The translations under genes were made by a program, and so were the position numbers. 64,000 bases of DNA, from contig NC_092650.1 in NCBI RefSeq assembly GCF_032118995.1, forward strand, positions 24,562,001-24,626,000. The letters run 5' to 3'. Of the stretch, positions 38,765 through 64,000 are shown in pieces. The stretch comes from Asterias amurensis. Lineage: Eukaryota > Echinodermata > Asteroidea > Forcipulatida > Asteriidae. Below the pieces are notes generated by a model, which was given only the letters and a program-made list of their open reading frames with translations, was not told the origin of the DNA and made no database searches. Numbering within the stretch: position 1 is the first letter of the stretch; each line of letters starts with the position of its first letter.

Positions 38765-40137
38765 ATCAACTGAACTTTTATCATTTTCCTAAAACTGTAA
38801 ACAAATATTAATCTGAACTTTTCCGGTAAAAAGGCCGCGATAAGGAGAACTTCTTCTTTTAGCAATTTCTGCATTAACAGATGTTTCAACTCACACGCAG
38901 GGGTCTTTGAACTGTTCAACAGTTTATTGAACTAGAAAAAAAGCGATAGCCAAATTGTTTGTGTTTATTGTTCGTCTTGAACACAAGCTTCTCAAATCTA
39001 GTATTCGTTAAAACAACATCTTTTTGATCCTTCAGACTTCCACATTATTTTGACATGATGCATCCCGAAAACTGGCGTTTATCTTTGCAGACGAGAAGGT
39101 TACCCGAGTAGTATGCCTGTGATGTTTCTTTCACAGAATGCGGGAAAGTACTGAGTATACAGTGCCTATAAAGACACTGGACACTATTGGTAATTGTCAA
39201 AAACCAGTCTTCTCACTTGGTGTATCTCAACATATGCATAATATAACAAACCTGTGAAAATTGAGCTCAATTATGGGTCATCGAAGCTTGCGAGATGTGA
39301 CAAGGGTATTTTTCTTTCATATTAATTGTGTGTTTTCAGATGCTTGCTAACACTACGTCCCTTCTAGGGAGCCGTTCCTCACAAGTGTTTATACATCAAC
39401 CTCTCCCCATTACTCGTTTACCAAGTAAGGTTTTATGCTAATCATTATTTTGAGTTTCCAATAGTGTCCATCACTGCATTTAATTGTAAGGGTAAAACAA
39501 AAATTAGTATTTGTTATGCCCGAAGCAAATTTAACATCTACTAAATCGTGCGGTTTCCACTGCTCACTGATAAAATAAAATAGGATTCGAACTGCCTCTC
39601 CCAGGGACACGCGGGGACCTTTGCGGGCACAGGGGGGGGGGGGGGTACCCCATTTACGCGCAAGCAGTGTATTTCTTTTTAAATTAATAATATACACAGT
39701 TTAGCTTTAAAAAAACTTTCATAAAAACAAATGCGTTAAAAACGGGTTGTTTATGAAAAAGTGCGAACGAAAACTTTACCAGATTGGCCTCTTAGATAAC
39801 CATTGTGAACCCCCCGTGAACCCTCACATTTGTTCGTAGGTTTCGCTATTGCTATTGGCTTTGAAAATAGTGTGAAATCAACACTCCAAATAATACACGT
39901 TTTCCAAACTTAGGACTACACGCTGAAGTAACCAATGGCAGTCGAGTATAGGAGTGGTCAAATTCGAGGCTAAAATAGATAACACAATGTCCAGATGCTT
40001 ACAAACCATCTGATAATGGTCAGTGCGTGGGGATCATTAGTTTGCTGAACTAGTTGCTAGATTAGAAAAAAAAATTATATCAGATGAGTTTGAACTTCCT
40101 TACAAAACACTTAGCTAATTCAATGGACAATGAAGAG

Positions 40138-40195
40138 TATAAATAGGCCCATTAAAACAGCTATCCTTCACTTCGAAGCATCGCCTTCCTGACCG
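40138..40195 (+). promoter_or_regulatory. Candidate core promoter and non-coding first exon, gene 3
   Basis: TATAAATA at 40138-40145, initiator-like stretch, donor GTAAGT from 40196. It is intact although the coding sequence downstream is broken. Confidence 0.48.
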
Positions 40196-41297
40196 GTAAG
40201 TTGACTTCATTTGTTTCAGCAAAACATTGGTTTTTTTATTCATTCTGCATTTTACCTTGGTCTCCAACGGTCGAATTAAAAAGCTACGATTTTTCCGAAT
40301 GGGTGAATCCATTGCTTAGAGAAAGAATACGTTTTTTAACCGTTTGGTTGTTTTAAATCAAAAAAAAAAGAAAAAGAAGATAAACTATGACCAAACTAAC
40401 TCTTGAAAATTTCACTTCAAATGATCGCCTTTTTGAGATATCACAGAAAAACAAGAGCAATTTAATGTCTAATCCATGTAAGAATGTTTCGTAACCGGAG
40501 TACACCCTCTGGGTGACTTTAACGCTCGTTATCTTCACATTGTTGAGATGAAAATTGATCAACTTTTCCACGACCACATTTCTTCGGTAAGATTATTACT
40601 CGGTTGGGATTAGAACCCACGACCTTAACAATTCTAGAGCAGTGCCTTACCAATAACATAGGCCTATTCCCCATAGGCCTATCCGAACTCTGGCGACCAT
40701 TGTAAACTTCCCTATAAGTTGAGTTTGATAAAACTTTTACTAGAATTCCGAATAAGCAAATCGATTTGTACTCTTACTATATGTTTTCTCGGTCAAATTC
40801 GGCAAATGGGCAGTCAATTCCATTTGCATGCGTTCGAATTTAAGCTGTTTTGCCCTCTCCAGTTGTTACTGCGTTTCAAATTCAGAATTCGGCCATTCAA
40901 TTTCGTTTTGGGTCGAGTCAACTTTCTTTAGCACTCTGTTCAATTTAGCGTAGCGTCATTTTTTTCGTGACACACACGCCTCAAGAAGCGTCTACGAATT
41001 TGAATGCTGCTTTGATGAATTGTTAAATTGAATGATTATTAAATTTGTTAATTCGAATGACGCAACATTACATTTGACTAATCCCAAAACGAAATCGAAT
41101 GACCCTTTTGAGTAGCATTCGATTTTGCGCGAAATAGAATAGCTTGGTGGTTAAATTGGCTGCTCATTTTCCGAAATTGACCGAGAAAACCTATATTACA
41201 CAACACCAATGTTTTCACTTTTAATTGTTTTATGTTGGCTTCACAGAACTTTAGCTTTGACTGTTCTCGTAAATTGCGAACGTCCTCGTAACCAACC

Positions 41298-48171
<6,874 letters not shown>

Positions 48172-48680
48172 ATCAACATGATGACGTTAACGACATAAGA
48201 GGTGTTTCAAGCCGAAACACTTACGATTTACTCGGAGTGGACATCGAAGACCAGACGCGTTAATGAATCAAAACTCAAAAAAGAAACATTGATTTTAGAT
48301 TTTATATTTCTTAAAAGTTACCGTCGCTTCTCCCGTCCTGAAAAAAGGGACCCATCAACAAATTAAACAAAATAAAATAAAACAAAACACACAAACACAG
48401 GCCTACCGCTTTGAACAGACAAACTATTTTCCTTTTTCGAATGCCTCCCCTTTATGTCGTTTGCATACAACCCAACATAGGGCATGGCACATATTTTGGT
48501 TTAAAAAACCTTAGAAACGGAGCAAATCCCTCTATTTTGCTAAATAATTATACTAAAAATAGTAAATTCCTGTTTGTGCCATTCCCTTCTTTCTTAATCT
48601 TTCTTCATAAATTATTAAAAGTACAAGTATAAAGCCTGGATGAGCCTGTGACTCTTGATTTACGCATTTGTCTGAAATTA

Positions 48681-48686
48681 AATAAA
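48681..48686 (+). terminator. Poly(A) signal AATAAA, gene 3
   Basis: Exact counterpart of the gene 1 hexamer, conserved despite small deletions in the 3' UTR (for example near 48355). Confidence 0.5.
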
Positions 48687-50721
48687 GAGTAACCAAGACA
48701 GGAAATCTAACTGTTTGTTACGTGTTGTTTTCATTTTGAGTCAGTTCACGGTATAACGATGTTTAAAGTTACACAAACTCCCCCCCCCCCATAAAAAATC
48801 CCCCAGAGAAACAGTTAAAGGTTATCAACATACTTTGCTTAAAATGCATAATCGTCTTTGTCCATATTATTACATCCGGAAACGAAGGCTTTAAAGTTGT
48901 GTGAACAAACGAGAGAAAAAGGTTTGTTTGATGAAAAAAATAGCCGCTGTCATCTTCCGCTAAAGTTAGCTTGATGACATGCCTCTTTGAGTTAGGGCAC
49001 CACTCCCGAGGAGGTGCTACACTTCGATGGAGTGGTCGGTGTTGTCCTTTTTAGAAAATCATTAGGTGGTCCATCCCTGGTAAGGTAAAGACACAGTGTG
49101 GACGGTGATTATGTCTACCCGGTGAATCTGGGCCCAATTTCAGGGCCCTGCTTACCGCCGAATTTTGTGCTTACGATCACCATTACCAAGACGAAGCGCC
49201 GAATTTCTGCGCAAGCCTTGTAAGCGCAGAATGCATAGTAACAGGTAGTACGCACGCGCAGAAGCCAAAATTCCCAGCTAACCCGTGAAATATATACGCT
49301 TGCCATACACACAGAATTCCATGCTTCTTTAAGCGCCGATTCTGGTAAGCAGATCCATGAAGTCGGGCCCGGACCACTTTACCTGGTTTGTCTAGGGTAC
49401 AGCGTCCCCCGAAATAGCGTCTACTAGGATGAACTATCTCTTCTTTCTTACTAGGTTATTTTCTCCGCAGCGCTTAGCGGAGAATGTGTCCCCCCCCCCC
49501 CCAACGGAGAATGTGTCCCCATGCATTTGCGTCCACCGGCGACAACTTCAGTGGGGTTATTTCGCCCACTTTGATACACATTTTCACCCTTAAAACAGCC
49601 ACATTGTTTTAGCAGCAAAACACATTTTATTCGAAGACGTGTATTATTGTATCCATGTGGGCATGTGAAATAATTTAACGTCGCAGCTTTACCTTGAAAA
49701 TATTTATTTTCAATATTTAATATTTCACGATCTTTTCGTGACACACGAAAAGTTGTGGACGTAGGGTACACAACTTAAAGTAGTTCCGGTCGGGGAATAG
49801 CAAGGAATACCGACTTGATTCCAAGACTAATTGGAAGTAGCTAAACATCACTTCAAGCCGGTATTTGTCAGCTCACACGAAATAATACTACTGCACACAT
49901 TGCAGGCAGTACACTGCATCTAGTTGCCCAAAGTTGAGCATTTTTACTAAAAAAGAACAACCAATGTCTTATTTCATTGTGTAATGACTTAAAAATATAA
50001 ATACATTTAATTTGGTCTAAAATTAGGGAGGCACAAATTCCCCTGGCGGACAGAAAACCCTAGCCAGGGGGCAGACTCGCCTAGAAGATTCTGTCTCCCC
50101 GGACCGTTATGCGGGAGGACAGAATTCCCTGTGACACATGCCCTTTGAGAACCCGAATCATACAGATTCGACTGTTAGCTCGGTTGAGTGTCTGTTGTTA
50201 TGTGATCCAACTTCAAATATTCCTCCAAGGACCTAAAGCTGCTGTTCCCTGTTCACATAAAAACTAACTCCATAACTATTTAGGAACAAAGGCAAATACA
50301 TATATGGAGGTTACTAGTTGTAAAGTTGTAGAGTCATGGACTCTCCGGTTGGATTTCAACAACGAAGTCACCCTCTTTGATTATAAAGATGCTCATAAAA
50401 AAAAGATTTTTTTTAGTGAATGGTATTTCAAAGAGTTTCACCCGCTCTTACGAAAACAAGTTTAACTTTTCCTTTTAATGGTCAGGAACCATGAAAATTG
50501 TTTAAAACGTTTATTATAAAACACATACGAATTGGTCACGTGATATATTGTCGGGATCCAGACAAAAACTAATTTTGAGCACTTTTTTTCACTGCTACTA
50601 TTAATTGGCGGACTTTTTAGAGCAATGGCTCAAATGAAAGCTTGTAACTTTCTCGACCCCTATCAAAATACCTTGGGTCAAATTTTTGGGTCAAATTGGC
50701 CAAAATTCTTACATAGCATCC

Positions 50722-51074
50722 TTAAAGGCTGTGGACACTGTTAGTAATTGTCAAAGACTAGCCTTAACAGTTTGAGCGAAAATTTGAGCTCAATCGGTTT
50801 TCGAACTTGCGAGATAATACTGAAGGAAAAACGCCCATGCCACACGAAGTTGTGTGCGTTTAGATGGTTGATTTCGAGACCTCAAGTTCTAATTCTGAGG
50901 TCTCGAAATCAAATTCGTGGAAAATTACTTCTTTCTCGAAAACTATGGCACTTCAGAGGGAGCCGTTTCTCACAATGTTTTATATCATCAACCTCTCCCC
51001 ATTACTCGTCACCAAGAAAGGTTTTATGATAATAATTATTTTGAGTAATTACCAATAGTGTCCACTGCCTTTAA
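50722..51074. mobile_element. MITE family A copy, private to unit 3
   Basis: TTAAAGGCTGTGGACACTGT to AATAGTGTCCACTGCCTTTA. Lies between unit 3 sequence and a family C element and has no counterpart in units 1 or 2 at this site. Confidence 0.8.
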
Positions 51075-51699
51075 TACATAGGGTGCGTTCGACTAGCCTC
51101 CCCGGTTCGACACCGGTCTGCCCCTGGTACTTTCGAATAGCTTCGACGTCATTCCAGGGGCTCACCCGGGTCAGCCCCAAGTGCCCTGCTTGTGGAAACG
51201 GTCACTTGGGACTGGTCCAAGGTGCATGACGTCACCACAAGAGGGCGATTGATCGATAGCGACCCGGGGAAGCTAATCGAACGCACCCAACATTCATTAT
51301 CCCCGATGCAAATTTAACACGAATCAAATCTTTTGCACTACCTGCTGCTAAAACATAGGATTCGAACTGCCTCTAGCCGCCGGGCAGTCTCGTTGGTCTA
51401 GTTGGTATGTTACTGCACTAGACTGGCGACAGTCCCGGGTTCGAATCCCATCCGAGTATTAATATACCTGTGATTTATTTCACAGGACTCGGGAAAGTAC
51501 AGAGTATACAATGCTTACAAACATCGGTGTAAGGGTAAAACCAAAGTGAATATGTATTTGTTTTTATCCCGCTGCTAAAATATAGAATTCGAACTGCCTG
51601 TAGCCGCCGGGCAGTCTCGGTGATCTAGTTGGTACGACCATAGAGAAAGGTCCTTTTCTCTATGGTACGACACTGCTTTATGAATAACACATGTCGAGA

Positions 51700-52726
51700 T
51701 TGTTAGGCCATTGATAAGACCCCCTGTCTTTATCAGCGGCAAGGATAAAGACAGGTCTATACAGTCCAAATTATATAGCCTTTTGTTGATAAACAAACCG
51801 CCTGCCTTGGTTGGCATGGTCAGCCGTACAGCCGAACATTAGTAAAACACTCAATTGTATTAACAGATGTTTTAACAAAGTTGGTTGTTTCGTTTCAAAC
51901 AAAATAAACATATTTTATTTTAATAATTTGATAACATTGTTACGAACAATAGCGATCTGTTTTAAATATAATTGTTTTTGAATAATTTGATAACATTGTT
52001 TTTGATTTGCATTTGTGGCTTTCCATAGTTTTCCAACCTGGGTGGCAACAAATTCGAGCTGTGACGTTGGAAATACGGTCTAAATCAGCGGATAAACTTG
52101 CAGTGACGTAAGCTTTCATTTTGAAAGCCTTAAACGTCACTGACCTGTATACAATGAAATCATAGTGTATCAAATGAAAATCACTGTTTCTGAAAAGCAA
52201 GTTCATACAGACAGCAATCTCGTTCCCAGGGGTAATCGACCTCACCGGGACATTTATTCCCAGCATGCTTTGCTCGATGACGAGAGGTATCGATACGGCG
52301 CCTTGGTAGCGAGGCTGATACAGACAGGGGACCAGACTAGTCAATGTTATGCTCTGTTGCCCTTTACGAAACCACGGCTTCGGCTTCAGATTCAGCTCAG
52401 GCTAGCTTGGCCCTGCAGTTTTTTTTTGACAATATTGCGCGTGCTTTGCGTATACGCGCTCAGGGCTTCAGACGAGAATACAAGGCCTGAAGCCGAATCC
52501 AAGGCCGAAAGCTGTGGTTTCGAAAAGGGAATATTTAATCAAAAGACGGTATACCTTCGTTGTTGAAGTTCACCCTAATGTCTCATGACCTCGTGGTGGT
52601 GTTGGTGGGGGGGGGGGCAGTAAACAATATGTCGTTGCAGGAATATTTGAAGTGGGATCTTACTTCAACAGTAGTCAACGAGCTAACAGTATAACGTGTA
52701 TGATTCGTGTTCTTAAAGGCCATTTC
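51700..52726. other. Unique/repeat mix between genes 3 and 4; no gene recognised
   Basis: Homology to the tandem unit ends at about 51690. An inverted repeat lies at about 52363-52529 (AACCACGGCTTCGGCTTCAG with CTGAAGCCGAATCCAAGGCC). Overlapping opposite-strand ORFs of 133 and 134 codons lack any domain and read like repeat shadow. A poly-G run is at about 52606-52617. Confidence 0.5.
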
Positions 52727-53114
52727 TTAAAGGCAGTGGACACTATTGGTAATTCTCAAAGACTAGCCTTCACAGTTGGTGTATCTCAACATATGCATAA
52801 AATAACAAACCTGTGAAAATTTGAGCTCAATTGGTCACCGAAGTTGCGAGATAATAATGAAAGAAAAAAACACCCTTGTCACACAAAGTTGTGTGCGTTT
52901 AGATGGTTGATTTCGAGACCTCAAATTCTAAATGTGAGGTCTCGAAATCAAATTCGTGGAAAAATTACTTCTTTCTCGAAAACTATGGCACTTCAGAGGG
53001 GGCCGTCTCTCACAATGTTTTATACCATCAACCTCTCCCCATTACTCGTCACCAAGAAATGTTTTATGCTAATAATTATTTTGAGTAATTACCAATAGTG
53101 TCCACTGCCTTTAA
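52727..53114. mobile_element. MITE family A copy between genes 3 and 4
   Basis: Near-perfect TIRs, TTAAAGGCAGTGGACACTAT and its inverse ending CACTGCCTTTAA. It directly abuts a family D palindromic element at 53112. Confidence 0.85.
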
Positions 53115-53483
53115 AGGAACACGTTGTCTTGGATCGGTTGAGTTGGTCTTTGAAAAGCGTTTAAAACCGTTTGTTAGGAAATGCATATGGTCAGAAAGGT
53201 GTTTTAAAAGTAACATATAATAATCCAAACAAACATGCCTTGAATCTGCACGGTTTTCCTTTTACGTCGCGAACAAACACGGTCGCCCCTTTTATGGAGT
53301 TAACATCTTAGCGCAAGATTTTTACGCGCCGTGTTAGGAAAACCTTGCAATTTCGATGCTAGGTTGTGTGGATTATTATTTTCTACTTTTAAATTATCTA
53401 TCTAACCACATGCATTTTATAACAGACGGTTTCACGTGCTTTTCAAAGACCAACGGGACAGATCCAAGGTAACGTTTCCCTTT
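53112..53483. mobile_element. Palindromic MITE family D
   Basis: TTTAAAGGAACACGTTGTCT with GATCCAAGGTAACGTTTCCC inverted at the other end. Much of the body is self-complementary (GCATATGGTCAG, ACCACATGCATTTTAT), so a transcript would form a long hairpin. Confidence 0.75.
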
Positions 53484-53606
53484 AACCGCGTCTTACCAAC
53501 CTAATAACTATCTAATTTACATCTAAGGATACCATTTACACGAAATTTACTCAAGAGAAACACACCGTATAAAAACAAACGGTTGGTTTACCAGTTGTGG
53601 TTCCTC

Positions 53607-53612
53607 TTTATT
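53607..53612 (-). terminator. Candidate poly(A) signal, gene 4
   Basis: TTTATT on the + strand, read as AATAAA on the - strand, about 145 bp past the end of the alternative tail and 285 bp past the exon 8 TAA. Confidence 0.45.
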
Positions 53613-53895
53613 CTTTTTCAGACCGATGACACAAGTCAATACAAATCACAATTCTACTTAGGCAAATATGACAAAACAAAGATGTTTGAGAAATTTTCTA
53701 AAAATCATTTGTGTCGATGGGTCCGATTTGCAGGAGGAGAAGAGGCGAGGATACATTAAAGAAATCGAATTTTAAAAAACAACGTTTGTTTGGAGTTCTT
53801 CAGTAACGCGTCTTGCCTCGCCATTTCCATTACAAGTAGCTCCTCCGTGATTTTGCCTGAAACATCTTGTACGTCTTTTGTGTCTTCCTGGTGAT

Positions 53896-63602
<9,707 letters not shown>

Positions 63603-64000
63603 GGTTGGTTACGATGACGTCCGAAATTTACGAGAACAGTCAAGCTAAAAGTTCTTTGAAGGCAACAGAAACAATGCAAAGTCAAGATGTTGGTGTTGTT
63701 TGATATCAAACTCATCTTTTTTAGGAAAGTTGACAACGGTCGCCACAGTTCGGGTTCCTATTTGGGGATGCCTATCATTTTGATGTTGGTTTTATTTCTG
63801 ATCGACCTGCTACTTCTGACAGAGCAAACATTGTTATACCATTGACCATGCCTATAAACTTCCTTTCAAAATGTCACTCGCATGAAATGTCAGAAAGATT
63901 TTATGTCAAAGGGTCGAAAGGGTCAATAAGCCCATTTTGCGTATGGTCCAGTCACACAACAGCAATTGAATGGTCTTTGCGCAGCATCGAACACAGTGTA

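Noticed and set aside
51940-52566. Opposite-strand frames of 134 and 133 codons
   Set aside because: They overlap each other, have no recognisable domain, and coincide with repeat-like, inverted sequence.

Overview
The window is eukaryotic nuclear DNA: genes are split by GT-AG introns, there is no operon structure, and intergenic and intronic DNA is packed with tRNA-derived SINEs, short terminal-inverted-repeat elements (MITEs), palindromic repeats and satellites. The repeat style and the protein type suggest a marine invertebrate deuterostome, most likely an echinoderm (a sea star is my best guess). That taxonomic call is inference from general familiarity, not from a database match.

The only convincing protein-coding content is a small cluster of secreted subtilisin-like serine proteases of the proteinase K type (peptidase family S8A). 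Three copies lie head-to-tail on the + strand in large tandem units of about 17.5 kb (unit 1 = 1-17650, unit 2 = 17651-35198, unit 3 = 35199 to about 51690). Their CDS spans are 5224-12101, 22776-29655 and 41298-48171. A fourth, more diverged paralog is on the - strand (63602 down to 53896), tail-to-tail with the third. All four share one eight-exon plan: exon 1 signal peptide; exons 1-3 inhibitor-I9-type propeptide; exon 4 catalytic Asp and His; exon 5 oxyanion Asn; exon 6 catalytic Ser; exon 7 C-terminal helix region; exon 8 a tiny coding end plus 3' UTR. Exon sizes (111, 141, 142, 234, 179, 172 and 131 nt) and phases are identical in all four.

Genes 1, 2 and 4 look intact. Gene 3 has a TGC to TGA change in exon 4 between the catalytic His and Asn, so it is probably a very young pseudogene. 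Unit 2 is a mosaic: its left part (up to about 22.4 kb) resembles unit 3 and its right part resembles unit 1, as expected from unequal crossing-over. Each + strand unit also has a candidate TATA box and a short non-coding first exon about 1.1 kb upstream of the ATG.

The best candidate for something undescribed is at the 3' end of the genes. The exon 7 donor is a tandem GTAAGTAA site. The first donor ends the protein after one more residue (TTG TAA). The second, 4 nt downstream, opens a 31-47 residue acidic tail whose reading frame is conserved between the diverged paralogs. The - strand gene is also remarkable for its intron satellites: a 385-bp ATT/GTT tract at the position where the other genes carry a short GTT tract, a 20-copy 30-bp minisatellite abutting the exon 4 acceptor, a roughly 39-copy 19-bp G-run minisatellite, and a long hairpin with a hammerhead-like core.

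Long apparent ORFs in the satellites are artefacts of stop-free repeat units. The rest of the window (0-4 kb and 12.7-17.6 kb of each unit, and 48.7-53.6 kb) is repeat-derived or unrecognised non-coding sequence.
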